NCBI GenBank assembly: GCA_038237645.1 | Contig: JBBRYN010000003.1 | Location: forward strand, 1 to 64,000 | DNA: 64,000 nt | Direction of reading: 5' to 3' | Source of the DNA: QHCA01 sp038237645 | GTDB lineage: Bacteria; Actinomycetota; Actinomycetes; Mycobacteriales; QHCA01 | In this document: piece after piece, positions 15,810 through 24,071 of the stretch | Position numbering within the stretch: the stretch's first letter is position 1 | Layout: each line of letters opens with the position of its first letter | Program-made: the position numbers and the translations under genes | The notes under the pieces: model-generated | The model's database searches: none | What the model was told of the DNA's origin: nothing | Seen by the model: only the letters and a program-made list of their open reading frames with translations

Positions 15810-16775
15810 GTGACCGGAGACCGCAAGCGCGTGCTGCTCGCTCGACCCCGCGGTTATTGTGCCGGTGTCGACCGGGCCGTGATCACGGTCGAGAAGGCGC
15901 TGGAGTTGTACGGCGCCCCGGTCTACGTCCGCAAGCAGATCGTGCACAACCGCCATGTCGTCCGCAGCCTCGAGGCACGCGGCGCGGTTTTCGTCGAGGA
16001 AGCCGACGAGGTGCCCGAAGGCGCGCTCGTGGTGTTTTCGGCGCACGGGGTCGCCCCGGTGGTGCACGAGCAGGCCGCCAGGCGCAACCTGCGCACCATC
16101 GACGCGACCTGCCCACTGGTCACCAAGGTGCATGTCGAAGCCCGGCGCTTCGCCGCCGAAGACTGCGACATCGTGTTGATCGGGCACGAGGGGCATGAAG
16201 AGGTGGTGGGCACCACCGGTCAGGCGCCGGACCGGGTGCATCTGGTCGGCGGCCCGGGAGACGTGGAAGGCCTGCAGGTGCGCGACCCGGCGAGGGTGGC
16301 CTGGGTGTCCCAGACGACGCTGTCGGTCGACGAGACGATGGAGACCGTTGCCGCCCTGCGCCGCCGGTTCCCTGCCCTGATCGACCCGCCGAGTGACGAC
16401 ATCTGCTACGCGACGCAAAACCGTCAGGTCGCGGTGAAGGAGATAGCGGCCCGCTGCGAGTTGTTGCTGGTGGTCGGCTCGACCAACTCGTCCAACTCCG
16501 TCCGGCTCGTCGAGGTCGGCCTGGATTCGGGTACGCCGGCCGCTCACCTCGTCGACAATGCGGCCGGGATCGACCCGGAGTGGCTGACCGGCGTGCAGAC
16601 CGTGGGGCTGACCAGCGGCGCGTCGGTCCCCGAATTGCTCATCGACGAGACCCTGGCCTGGTTGGCCGCCCGCGGGTACGCCGACGTGCAGGAGGTCACC
16701 TCGGCCGAGGAGCACCTAGTCTTCGCGCTGCCCCAGGAGATCCGCCGCGACCTGCGCGCCGCGTCCGCGTCCTGA
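15810..16775 (+). CDS. ispH: 4-hydroxy-3-methylbut-2-enyl diphosphate reductase
   Basis: A 321-residue IspH/LytB, the last step of the non-mevalonate isoprenoid pathway (HMBPP to IPP and DMAPP). The three [4Fe-4S] cysteines are visible in RPRGYCAGVDRAV, IDATCPLVTKVH and DDICYATQNRQ. Substrate-binding His residues sit in HNRHVV and IGHEGHEEVVGT, and the catalytic Glu region is VFVEEADEVPEG. GTG 15810 gives the normal family length. Divergent from xseA. Confidence 0.96.
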   Translation: MTGDRKRVLLARPRGYCAGVDRAVITVEKALELYGAPVYVRKQIVHNRHVVRSLEARGAVFVEEADEVPEGALVVFSAHGVAPVVHEQAARRNLRTIDATCPLVTKVHVEARRFAAEDCDIVLIGHEGHEEVVGTTGQAPDRVHLVGGPGDVEGLQVRDPARVAWVSQTTLSVDETMETVAALRRRFPALIDPPSDDICYATQNRQVAVKEIAARCELLLVVGSTNSSNSVRLVEVGLDSGTPAAHLVDNAAGIDPEWLTGVQTVGLTSGASVPELLIDETLAWLAARGYADVQEVTSAEEHLVFALPQEIRRDLRAASAS

Positions 16776-16776
16776 C

Positions 16777-16920
16777 TTGCCGGCCACCGTCTGGGTCGTC
16801 GCCGGGGCACCCGGATCCGGCAAGTCAACGGTCGCCGAACTGATGGTCGGCCGACTGGACCCGACGCCGGCCATGGCGGCTGCTCGCCGGTGCCCCGATG
16901 GCCGCGCCCGTGCGCGGCAG
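16777..16920 (+). pseudogene. P-loop kinase/ATPase N-terminal fragment
   Basis: Immediately after ispH a frame opens with ATVWVVAGAPGSGKSTVAEL, a clear Walker A start of an AAA/adenylate-kinase-like protein, and continues LMVGRLDPTPA. After about 30 residues the similarity ends, and the frame runs into the convergent F420-type gene. Only the first strand and P-loop survive, so this is read as a 5' remnant of a deleted gene. Confidence 0.55.
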
Positions 16921-16921
16921 G

Positions 16922-17365
16922 TCAGGCGTCGGGGCTTCTTGCTGCACCCCAGCCGTGCCAGCGGTCGATCTCGATCCAGGCGCTGACCCGCTTGCGCTCC
17001 CGGTTGCTGTAGGGACGACCGGTGTAGTGCTGGTCGATCCGGTCGATGACGCTCAGGTCGGCGTCTTCGTCGAGGCGCACCACCCTGCCCTGAACGCTGA
17101 CGTGCGTGTACCAGTCGTCGGAGTCCAGGACGGTGAGTGAGACGCGCGGGTCGGCTCGCAGGTGGTCCAGCCGCTTGCGCCCCTCGTCCATGTTGACCAG
17201 GATCTGCCCCTTGTCGTAGCGGGACTGGCCGTTCAGGGATCGGTCGTAGAGGTACCACGTGGCGACCGAGACCGGCTGACCGTCCGGCCGTAGGGTGGCG
17301 ATCACTGCAGGATTGGGCTTGGCGAGCAATGCGATGAGCTGGTCGGGTAGCGGCGGCTTGGGCAT
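16922..17365 (-). CDS. PPOX-class F420-dependent oxidoreductase
   Basis: A 147-residue split-barrel flavoprotein-type protein: AVIATLRPDGQPVSVATWYLYD, ILVNMDEGRKRLDHLRADPRVSLTVLD, YTHVSVQGRVVRLDED, and a C-terminal SAWIEIDRWHGW. It belongs to the pyridoxamine-oxidase-like group that in actinobacteria often uses deazaflavin F420. The substrate is unknown. ATG 17365 has GAGGAG upstream; longer in-frame readings are not supported. Confidence 0.85.
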   Translation of the reverse strand: MPKPPLPDQLIALLAKPNPAVIATLRPDGQPVSVATWYLYDRSLNGQSRYDKGQILVNMDEGRKRLDHLRADPRVSLTVLDSDDWYTHVSVQGRVVRLDEDADLSVIDRIDQHYTGRPYSNRERKRVSAWIEIDRWHGWGAARSPDA

Positions 17366-17461
17366 GAGCAACACTCCTCGTCGAGCGAGCACCAGTGGCA
17401 GAGATTCTGCCCTTTTGTGGCGATTGGGGAACCGGCCTTGAGCAGCATGCGTCTGACGAGC

Positions 17462-17896
17462 ATGACAACGAACCGCAGACCGGTCGCCGTGCTGGCCCTG
17501 ATCGGTGGACTGCTCGGAGCCTGCGCCGCGCCGGCCGATCAGCCCCCCGGTGCGCAGCAGACGCCGCCACCCCGCCCCGCCACCGATCTGACGGTCACGG
17601 TCGCCGCGAGCCCCAAGGCAACGCCGAAGACCTGGACGCTGACCTGCGATCCCGCAGGCGGCACGCACCCGAAGGCGGCCGACGCCTGCGACTTTGTCGC
17701 GAAGACATCGCCGCAGGTGCTGAAGCTGCAGCTCGGTCACACGGCGTGTTCCATGATCTTCGGCGGGTCGCAGGTCGCCACCGTCAAGGGCACCTGGCGC
17801 GGGACGCCGGTGGATGCCCAGCTGTCTCGTACCAACGGGTGTGAGATCACCCGCTGGAACCGGGTCAAGCCCTTGCTCGGCGACGCGGCCGGCTGA
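17462..17896 (+). CDS. Subtilisin-inhibitor-like lipoprotein (SSI family)
   Basis: 144 residues. A lipoprotein signal (VAVLALIGGLLGAC, lipobox L-G-A-C) and a Pro-rich spacer precede an SSI-type domain: WTLTCDPAGGTHPKAADACDF, HTACSMIFGG, VKGTWRGTPVDAQLSRTNGCEI. The four cysteines are positioned for the two SSI disulfides. The reactive loop reads C-S-M-I, putting Met at the likely P1 position. The family blocks subtilisin-like serine proteases outside the cell. ATG 17447 is an alternative start. Confidence 0.78.
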   Translation: MTTNRRPVAVLALIGGLLGACAAPADQPPGAQQTPPPRPATDLTVTVAASPKATPKTWTLTCDPAGGTHPKAADACDFVAKTSPQVLKLQLGHTACSMIFGGSQVATVKGTWRGTPVDAQLSRTNGCEITRWNRVKPLLGDAAG

Positions 17897-17905
17897 GCAG
17901 CTCGC

Positions 17906-19291
17906 CTAGCCGCCGGCGTGCCGTTGCGCAGGCCACGGCTCGGTCGACTGCTCCGGCAGCACGACGAGTGTGTCGCTCGCCGATGCGACCAGCTCGGGGG
18001 CTTGGACCTGCCGGGTGACCAGCTCCACCTGCCGCGGGCCGAGCAGCTGTTCGTCGGTGACCTGCAGGTCACTTAGCTTGCGGGCCGTCACGAGCACTCG
18101 GCTCTCCAGGGAGCTGACGGATTCGTTGAATGCCTTGACCGCGTTGTTGAGCTGGCCGCCGAGCTTGCTCATGTGCCCGCCCATGGTCGCCAGGCGACCG
18201 TGCAGCTCGCGCCCGAGCGCGTGTATCTGGGCGGCGTTCCTGGCCAGCGCCTCCTGCCGCCAGGTGTAGGAGATCGTGCGCAGCAGGGCGATGAGCGTCG
18301 CCGGGGTCGCGATGACGACGTTGCGAGCGAAGGCGTGCTCCTGCAGGGCCGGGTCCTCCTCAAGGGCGGCGTTGAGGAAGGCATCGGCCGGCACGAACAT
18401 CACCACGAACTCTGGCGTCGGGGCGAAGTGCTCCCAATAGGACTTGGCCCCGAGCTGGTCGATGTGCGTGCGCAGGTGCCGGGCATGTGCCCGCAGCCGG
18501 GTCGCCTTCGTGACATCGTCGCGCGCCTCCATGGCCTCGAGATAGCCGTTGAAGGCGACCTTGGCGTCGACGACGACCCGCTTGCCGCCAGCCAGATGGA
18601 CGACGAGGTCGGGACGCAGCGACGTCCCGTCGGCGGTGTGCGCGGTCAGCTGCTCGGAGAAGTCGCAGTGCTCCACCATGCCGGCCGATTCGACAACCCG
18701 GCGCAGCTGCATCTCACCCCACCGGCCGCGCACCTGTGGCGCGCGCAGGGCGGTGACCAGCTGGGCGGTCTCGATCTTGAGCTGCTCGCTCGTCTGCCGC
18801 ATCGTGCCGACCTGCTCGACCAGGCTGCGATAGGAGTCGATCCGCTCGCGCTCCACCGTCTTGAGCTGACCCTCCACTTTGGTCAACGACTCCCGCAGCG
18901 GGAGAACCAGGGCGTCGATCGCCTGCTGCCGACGGGCCAGGTCGCCATCGGCCTCCGTCGTCGCCTGCTTGAGGGTGGCCTCGGCCAACTGCACGAACTG
19001 CTGGTTGTTGTGCCGCAGCGCCTCGGCCGACAGTGCCGCGAACGTCTCCTTCAAGCCGTCACCCGACCGCTGACAATGGTCGAGCGTCGCCTGGAGCGCG
19101 GCCACCTCGGCATCGGCCAGTCGCCGGTGCTCGCTGACAGCGGCCAGCTCCCCGCGGAGCCCGTCGCGCTCGGCCTGCAATGCCTCCCGCTGGGCGACCA
19201 GGGCGGCGGCCCGGCCGCGGGCCAGCGCCATCCCCAGCCCGCAGCCTGCGGCCAGGAGCAGCAGAGCGGTGAGCACGCCGGCAAGGTTCAT
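17906..19291 (-). CDS. rmuC: RmuC-family DNA recombination protein
   Basis: A 461-residue RmuC. It has an N-terminal membrane helix (LAGVLTALLLLAAGCGLGMAL), a long coiled coil (~25-170), and the RmuC nuclease-like core with VRGRWGEMQLRRVVESAGM, LRPDLVVHLAGGKRVVVDAKVAF, FVVMFVPADAFLNAALE, NVVIATPATLIALLRTISY and WRQEALARNA. RmuC limits DNA rearrangements at inverted repeats in E. coli. ATG 19291 puts the membrane helix at the N-terminus, as in the family. It ends in TAG. Confidence 0.93.
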   Translation of the reverse strand: MNLAGVLTALLLLAAGCGLGMALARGRAAALVAQREALQAERDGLRGELAAVSEHRRLADAEVAALQATLDHCQRSGDGLKETFAALSAEALRHNNQQFVQLAEATLKQATTEADGDLARRQQAIDALVLPLRESLTKVEGQLKTVERERIDSYRSLVEQVGTMRQTSEQLKIETAQLVTALRAPQVRGRWGEMQLRRVVESAGMVEHCDFSEQLTAHTADGTSLRPDLVVHLAGGKRVVVDAKVAFNGYLEAMEARDDVTKATRLRAHARHLRTHIDQLGAKSYWEHFAPTPEFVVMFVPADAFLNAALEEDPALQEHAFARNVVIATPATLIALLRTISYTWRQEALARNAAQIHALGRELHGRLATMGGHMSKLGGQLNNAVKAFNESVSSLESRVLVTARKLSDLQVTDEQLLGPRQVELVTRQVQAPELVASASDTLVVLPEQSTEPWPAQRHAGG

Positions 19292-19363
19292 GGGGCGATC
19301 CTGACAGCGCGGTCCGACAAAACCGGGTAGCGACGCGGCGGACACCCTGCTTACCGTGCGGGC

Positions 19364-19955
19364 ATGCCCAGCGACAGGTACGTCGGCCACTACGTGCCGG
19401 GCCAGGAGCGAGACCGTTTGTCGGCCGGCTGCGGGCTGCTCGAACGCGACCGCACCCGCGTCGTCCTGACGCGGGTCCTGCCCGCCCCGCCAGCGCGGAT
19501 CCTCGACGTCGGCGGCGCGGCTGGTGTGCATGCGCGGTGGCTGGCCGACGCCGGCTATGACGTGACCCTCGTGCACCCGCCGCCGCCGTCATCAACCGCT
19601 TTGCCCCGCTGCTGGACGGGTTGTTCAAGCGCTATGCGAGCTGCCCGGATTTGCTCAGCTGGTCGAGCACGGGCTGACCACTGGCCGACACGATCCGCCG
19701 GACGACGGCCAGTGGTTCACGCTGGCCTACCTGCACCGGCCCGAGGAACTCACGGCTGAATTCCGCTCCGCCGGATTCACCGGCATCGAGGTGCTCGGCC
19801 TCGAGGGACCGGGCTGTCTGCTGCCCGACCTCGATGACCGCTACGCAGACCCTGCCGCCTGGCAGCACGTACTCCACACGGCCGAGCGTTTGGAGCACGA
19901 GCCCGGGTTTCTCGGCGTCAGCAGCCACCTGATGGCGGTCGGCCGCGCCCCGTAG
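19364..19955 (+). pseudogene. SAM-dependent methyltransferase, internally deleted and frameshifted
   Basis: It starts like a class I methyltransferase (YVGHYVPGQERDRLSAGCGLLERD, RILDVGGAAGVHARWLADAGYDVTLVHP; motif I is DVGGAAG). After DVTLVHP the central region is missing. Text resumes in shifted frames as AAVINRFAPLLDGLFKRY and then FAQLVEHGLTTGRHDPPDDG to SSHLMAVGRAP, ending in TAG at 19953. Motifs II and III are lost. An inactive remnant, divergent from rmuC. Confidence 0.8.
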
Positions 19956-19963
19956 CAGGCCGG

Positions 19964-20548
19964 TCAGGACAGCGTCATCGACCGTCGCATGCCGACGCAC
20001 GGGATCTCGACCCCGTCGAGCATTGTCTGCGTCTCGGGACCCGTGTCCTGGAACCCGAATGACCTGTAGAGGGGAACTCCGGGCAGGGTGGCCAGCAGGA
20101 CGAGGGAGCGAAAACCCTCCGCGTGTGCGGCTCGCTCGCAGGCGTCGAGGATCGCCCGGCCGATGCCACGACGGGTCCAGTCACTGCGGACGAACATCGC
20201 ACGCACCCGGGCCGGATCGGTACGGGGATCGAGCAACCGGGCGTCGTCCGCCTTGTCGCCGGATCCGGTGTAGAGCTTGCTGCGCCTGCTCCAGCCTCCG
20301 CACGCCACGACCTCACCTTGGTGCTCGTGTACGAAGTAGGTGCGGTCTGCGATGAGCGTCATATCGGGATGCGCGATGTGTACGGCCGCACTTGCGGTCT
20401 GCCGGTCGTCGTAGCAGCTCGGGAAGAGGCGCAGCACCGACTCGCGCATCAGCTCGGCGATTTGCGGTGCGTCCGGCTCCAGCGCGAGCCGCTGAGCCGG
20501 CATCGGCCGCCGGAGCTGTGCCCCGGTGCGCCGGTTGCGAGCGTCCAC
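19964..20548 (-). CDS. GNAT-family N-acetyltransferase
   Basis: 194 residues. GNAT core: APQIAELMRESVLRLFPSCY, YFVHEHQGEVVACGGWSRR, ARVRAMFVRSDWTRRGIGRAILDACERAA (acetyl-CoA loop RRGIGRA) and GVPLYRSFGFQDTG. The acceptor is unknown. AGGAGG followed by six bases and GTG at 20548 argues for that start rather than the ATG six codons earlier, which lies before the ribosome binding site. Confidence 0.85.
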   Translation of the reverse strand: MDARNRRTGAQLRRPMPAQRLALEPDAPQIAELMRESVLRLFPSCYDDRQTASAAVHIAHPDMTLIADRTYFVHEHQGEVVACGGWSRRSKLYTGSGDKADDARLLDPRTDPARVRAMFVRSDWTRRGIGRAILDACERAAHAEGFRSLVLLATLPGVPLYRSFGFQDTGPETQTMLDGVEIPCVGMRRSMTLS

Positions 20549-20655
20549 TGCGTTCCTCCTGGCCATGGCGTTCAGGCGATATCAGAGCGGTTCCGTACGG
20601 CCCCCTGATCCCACCGTACCGAGGAGAGCGGCTCGCGCTCCGTAGACTTGGCCGG

Positions 20656-21729
20656 GTGAGCCTCACCGTCGGCATCGTCGGCCTGCCCAACGTAGGCAAG
20701 TCGACGCTGTTCAACGCGCTGACCAAGAACTCCGCGCTTGCGGCGAACTATCCGTTCGCGACCATCGAGCCCAACGTCGGCGTCGTCGGGGTGCCCGACG
20801 AGCGGCTGGCGGTCCTCGCCGAGATGTTCAGCAGTGCCCGGACCCTGCCGGCCGCCGTCACCTTCGTCGACATCGCGGGGATCGTGCGGGGAGCGAGCCA
20901 GGGGCAGGGGCTGGGCAACAAGTTCCTCGCCAACATCCGCGAGGCCAGTGCCATCTGCCAGGTGATCAGGGCGTTTTCCGACAGCGACGTCGTGCACGTG
21001 GATGGCGAGATCTCGCCTAAGGACGACATCGAGACCATCGACACCGAGCTGATCCTCGCCGACCTGCAGACGGTGGACAATGCGCTGCCCCGGCTCGAGA
21101 AGGAGACGCGGATCGCCAAGGCCCGGCTGCCGATCCTCGAGGCGGTGCGCACCGCACGCGAGGTCCTGGACTCCGGTCGGACCCTCTACCGGTCGGGCAT
21201 CGATCTGGCACCGTTGCGCGAGCTGTCGTTGCTGACGGCCAAGCCGTTCCTGTACGTGTTCAACGCCGACGAGTCGCAGCTGGTCGACGAGGCATTCCTC
21301 AGCGAGCTGCGTGCCCTCGTCGCGCCCGCCGATGCCGTCTTCCTCGACGCCAAGACGGAGTCCGAGCTGATCGACCTGCCCGAGGATGAGGCCCAGGAGC
21401 TGCTGGCGTCCATCGGGCAGAGCACCTCGGGCCTGCGCCAGTTGGCGAGCGTCGCCTTCGGGACGCTGGGGTTGCAGACCTATCTCACCGCCGGCCCGAA
21501 GGAGACCCGGGCCTGGACCATCTCCCGGGGGGCCACCGCTCCCGAGGCGGCCGGTGTGATCCACACCGACTTCCAGCGCGGCTTCATCAAGGCCGAGATC
21601 GTGTCCTACGACGACCTTGTCGCGGCCGGCTCGATGCCGGCGGCGCGTGCTGCCGGACGGGTCCGGATCGAGGGCAAGGACTACGTGATGGCCGACGGCG
21701 ACGTCGTGGAATTCCGCTTCAACGTGTGA
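20656..21729 (+). CDS. ychF: Redox-regulated ATPase YchF (Obg-like)
   Basis: A 357-residue YchF/OLA1 protein. G1 GLPNVGKSTLFNALT, G3 VDIAGIVRGASQGQGLGNKFL, the NADE (FNADE) form of the G4 motif that gives ATP rather than GTP preference, and a C-terminal TGS-type domain (LQTYLTAGPKETRAWTISRG, GRVRIEGKDYVMADGDVVEF). It associates with ribosomes and is linked to oxidative stress. GTG start at the conserved N-terminus. Intact. Confidence 0.95.
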   Translation: MSLTVGIVGLPNVGKSTLFNALTKNSALAANYPFATIEPNVGVVGVPDERLAVLAEMFSSARTLPAAVTFVDIAGIVRGASQGQGLGNKFLANIREASAICQVIRAFSDSDVVHVDGEISPKDDIETIDTELILADLQTVDNALPRLEKETRIAKARLPILEAVRTAREVLDSGRTLYRSGIDLAPLRELSLLTAKPFLYVFNADESQLVDEAFLSELRALVAPADAVFLDAKTESELIDLPEDEAQELLASIGQSTSGLRQLASVAFGTLGLQTYLTAGPKETRAWTISRGATAPEAAGVIHTDFQRGFIKAEIVSYDDLVAAGSMPAARAAGRVRIEGKDYVMADGDVVEFRFNV

Positions 21730-21773
21730 TCGCGATGGGCCTGACGCATAGAAGCGGCGCAGGTCGTTCCTGG

Positions 21774-22031
21774 TCAGCTGTAGTGGTAGCGGGCCTGGAG
21801 GATGACGAGGTCGTCGGCTTCGACGAGGTAGACGAGGCGGTGTTCGTCGGTGATGCGGCGTGACCAGGCGCCGGTGAGGGCATGGCGGAGCTGTTCGGGT
21901 TTGCCGATGCCGGCGAACGGGTCGCGTAGCGCGTCGTCGATGAGCCGGTTGATGCGCTTGACGTTGTTGCGGTCCGCGGTGAGCCAGTGGGTGTAGTCGG
22001 CCCAGCCGTGCGGGGTGAAGACGACACGCAC
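21774..22031 (-). CDS. yoeB: YoeB-type toxin (RelE superfamily)
   Basis: An 85-residue toxin: VFTPHGWADYTHWLTADRNN, KRINRLIDDALRDPFAGIGKPEQLRHALTGAWSRRI, DEHRLVYLVEADDLVILQARYHY. These match YoeB, a ribosome-dependent mRNA interferase, with the conserved GKPE, WSRRI and terminal YHY elements holding the catalytic His/Tyr. GTG 22031 lies five bases after the stop of the antitoxin gene, so the pair is co-translated. Confidence 0.92.
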   Translation of the reverse strand: MRVVFTPHGWADYTHWLTADRNNVKRINRLIDDALRDPFAGIGKPEQLRHALTGAWSRRITDEHRLVYLVEADDLVILQARYHYS

Positions 22032-22036
22032 CGCGG

Positions 22037-22282
22037 TCAGCGCTCTCGTTGGTGTTCCTCGCGGTCGCCGCGCTGGGCCTGGGCGAGGCTTTCGAGCAGG
22101 CGGCGGGCGTTGGCGGGGGAGCGGAGCAGGTGCGCGGTCTCTTCCAGTGCGTCGTAGTCGGCCCGGGACATCAGGACGGCGTCGCCGCGCTTGGAGGTGA
22201 TCTCGACCGGGGTGCGGTCGTCGTTGACCTGCTCGATGAGCGGGAAGAGGTTCTTGCGAGCCTCGGACGCGGTGATCGCCAT
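22037..22282 (-). CDS. yefM: YefM-type antitoxin (Phd/YefM family)
   Basis: An 81-residue antitoxin. N-terminal DNA-binding fold MAITASEARKNLFPLIEQVN, TPVEITSKRGDAVLMSRADYDAL, and an acidic/Arg C-terminal toxin-binding tail (LLRSPANARRLLESLAQAQR). It neutralises YoeB and represses its own operon. A palindrome with TGTAC half-sites lies 19 bases upstream of its ATG (22301-22318). Confidence 0.93.
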   Translation of the reverse strand: MAITASEARKNLFPLIEQVNDDRTPVEITSKRGDAVLMSRADYDALEETAHLLRSPANARRLLESLAQAQRGDREEHQRER

Positions 22283-22300
22283 GCGACGCCCCTTCTGACT

Positions 22301-22318
22301 GGTACAAGATACTGTACC
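22301..22318 (-). promoter_or_regulatory. YefM/YoeB operator palindrome
   Basis: A perfect inverted repeat ggtaca-agatac-tgtacc directly upstream of yefM. The TGTAC core agrees with the TGTACA-containing palindromes bound by YefM in E. coli. Position and motif point to autorepression of the toxin-antitoxin operon. Confidence 0.72.
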
Positions 22319-22567
22319 ACTATGTCAGTGGTTGGTGGAGCGCGCGACATAGCCGCGGGTTGGCGATGACCAGGCCGAACGTGACGGCACCCTGCGCGTG
22401 CGGCGGCGGGGGAGTTGCGCGCCGCGACCTTGGCGGCGCCGGTGATCACCGACCGGGGCGGACGGGGCGGCCCTCGGCATGACCTCGCCGTACTCTTCGC
22501 CGCCCTCGAACGTGCGCACTTTGCGTGATCGACTCTGGGCCTGCCGGCTGGAGCGGCGCTGCGTAAG

Positions 22568-22738
22568 GTCGAGGATTTCACCGTCGAGTTCAAGTCGACC
22601 GCCCGCTGGGATCTGCGGGAGGGCAGGCCGAGCAAGGCGATGGAGAACGCGGGCGTGAAGACGATCGCCGGCTTCCTCAACACCGACGGCGGCACCCTGC
22701 TGATCGGCGTCGACGACTCCGGTGCCGTGCTCGGCCTG
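22568..22738 (+). pseudogene. AlbA_2/Schlafen-type ATP-binding domain fragment
   Basis: About 57 residues match the start of an AlbA_2 (divergent AAA-4/Schlafen-like) domain: VEDFTVEFKSTARWDLREGR, KTIAGFLNTDGGTLLIGVDDSGAVLGL. There is a stop in frame just upstream, no start, and the similarity ends abruptly at 22738. The flanking 22319-22567 holds nothing I recognise. It is a remnant of a larger gene, possibly of a defence or mobile region near the toxin-antitoxin pair. Confidence 0.6.
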
Positions 22739-23045
22739 AGGTGGTTGACCACCCACCTGAGATGGAGCGGGTGCTGTTTGCCCGGTTCAACAACTCCACC
22801 CGGGCAGTGCCCGTCGATCAGGCCGACGCGTACGTGAGCAGCAAGTGGTCGGCATATCCCAGCGGAATTGTGCGTATCGGTGTTCGAGCCCGAAGTGGAC
22901 GGTTTGCCCCGCCGGATTCCGAAGTCGCCCGTGCGCTACCCGTTGCTGCGTCGCTGTCCTTCTTCGTCCTGGCGCGATATCATTGAGCCCTCTACGGCCA
23001 GCGCAGTCGCGCCACATTCCGGGAATGTCCGAGGGAAGACGAGAG
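22739..23045. other. Gap with no recognised gene
   Basis: Reading frames exist here on both strands but show no recognisable protein, and base use is less GC-skewed than in the flanking genes. The 3' half is probably the promoter region of the exported-protein gene. No hairpin or repeat stands out. Confidence 0.4.
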
Positions 23046-24068
23046 ATGTTGGCCCGTGCAATCTCGCGCACAGCCGTTGCCGCTCTCAGCTTCGGCTTCG
23101 CTGCCGTCTGCCTTCCCTCGCAAGGCGCCGAGGCCCATTCCGCTACCCCCCGGCACGTGCAGCCTGCACGGCACGTCTCCGATCCCGGCCGGCGGCCGGT
23201 CTCGCGGCCAACGTTGGGTCACTCGTTCGATTCAGCCGCCCGGCTGGCGACCCTGCTCCACAAGCTCCACAAGCTTCGCGGTCCGGCGCCCCGCATCGGC
23301 ACCGCTGGCAACCCGCGCACCGGCGTCGCCTGGCACGCACACCACTCGGCCGCGTGGCGGCGCGCGGCGACTGCGCGCCGGGCGGCCGCCGTTCAGACCC
23401 TGGCCGTCCAGCAGGGCGAGGCAGCGCGCCAGAAGCGCGGCCAGTTGCTGATTCAGCGGTCCCCGGCCGGCTCCCGATTGTGGTCGCCGCTGTCGTCGGA
23501 CGTGTCGGGCGATGGCGCGCTCGCCGGCCTCGACAGCCGCCTCGCGGGGAGTGTCGGCACGCAACCCTGGGACCTGCGTGGGGCCGACCTGCTGCTGGGG
23601 CCGTCGGACGACCTGTCGTCGGCGATTTTCGCGGCCCGTTCACGCTTCGCGCTCGATGGCAGCCTCGATCGCGCGCCCGGTGCACTGCTCGTCGGCTTCG
23701 CCCCTGCCCTGGCCGGTCCGCCGGTACCAGGAAAATCGAGCACGGCTGGGGTGCCGGCTCGAACCGATACGCGGACGGGTCCCGGCACCGCCGTAGTCCG
23801 GCGGACGGCTGCCTCAGCGATCAGGCCCCGGTCGAGGCCGGCGCAGGCAGTCCACGCCGGCCGGCCGCCCGTTGTCGCACGCGGCTCGTATGGTGCCTAC
23901 CGTGGGGCGGTCGCGTCCGTTGCCGCCAAGACCAAGGGGGTCGCCATTCCTGTTCTCCTGATCCTTGTGCTCCTGGGGTTCCTGATCGTGCAGCGCTGGA
24001 TCGACCGGCGGGATCCGAAGTTGTCCCGCTCCTCGGCGGAGGCCGAGCCGGACCTGAGGTTCGGGTAG
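23046..24068 (+). CDS. Exported Ala/Arg-rich protein with C-terminal membrane anchor
   Basis: A 340-residue protein of unknown function. It has a signal peptide (LARAISRTAVAALSFGFAAV, cleavage near AEAHS), a His/Arg/Ala-rich low-complexity segment (~30-140), then a middle part with DLRGADLLLGPSDDLSSAIF. A C-terminal membrane helix (VAIPVLLILVLLGFLIVQRW) is followed by a charged cytosolic tail. There is no LPXTG motif. The gene ends three bases before the diguanylate cyclase gene, so they are probably one operon and this could be its input or partner. ATG 23025 is an in-frame alternative. Confidence 0.68.
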   Translation: MLARAISRTAVAALSFGFAAVCLPSQGAEAHSATPRHVQPARHVSDPGRRPVSRPTLGHSFDSAARLATLLHKLHKLRGPAPRIGTAGNPRTGVAWHAHHSAAWRRAATARRAAAVQTLAVQQGEAARQKRGQLLIQRSPAGSRLWSPLSSDVSGDGALAGLDSRLAGSVGTQPWDLRGADLLLGPSDDLSSAIFAARSRFALDGSLDRAPGALLVGFAPALAGPPVPGKSSTAGVPARTDTRTGPGTAVVRRTAASAIRPRSRPAQAVHAGRPPVVARGSYGAYRGAVASVAAKTKGVAIPVLLILVLLGFLIVQRWIDRRDPKLSRSSAEAEPDLRFG

Positions 24069-24071
24069 CAG

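Noticed and set aside
13035..16775. A 1246-codon plus-strand frame that would join many regions into one protein
   Set aside because: It is antisense to xseB, xseA and the ABC ATPase for most of its length; only the 3' end (15810-16775) is a gene, ispH, and a small part matches the broken GNAT.
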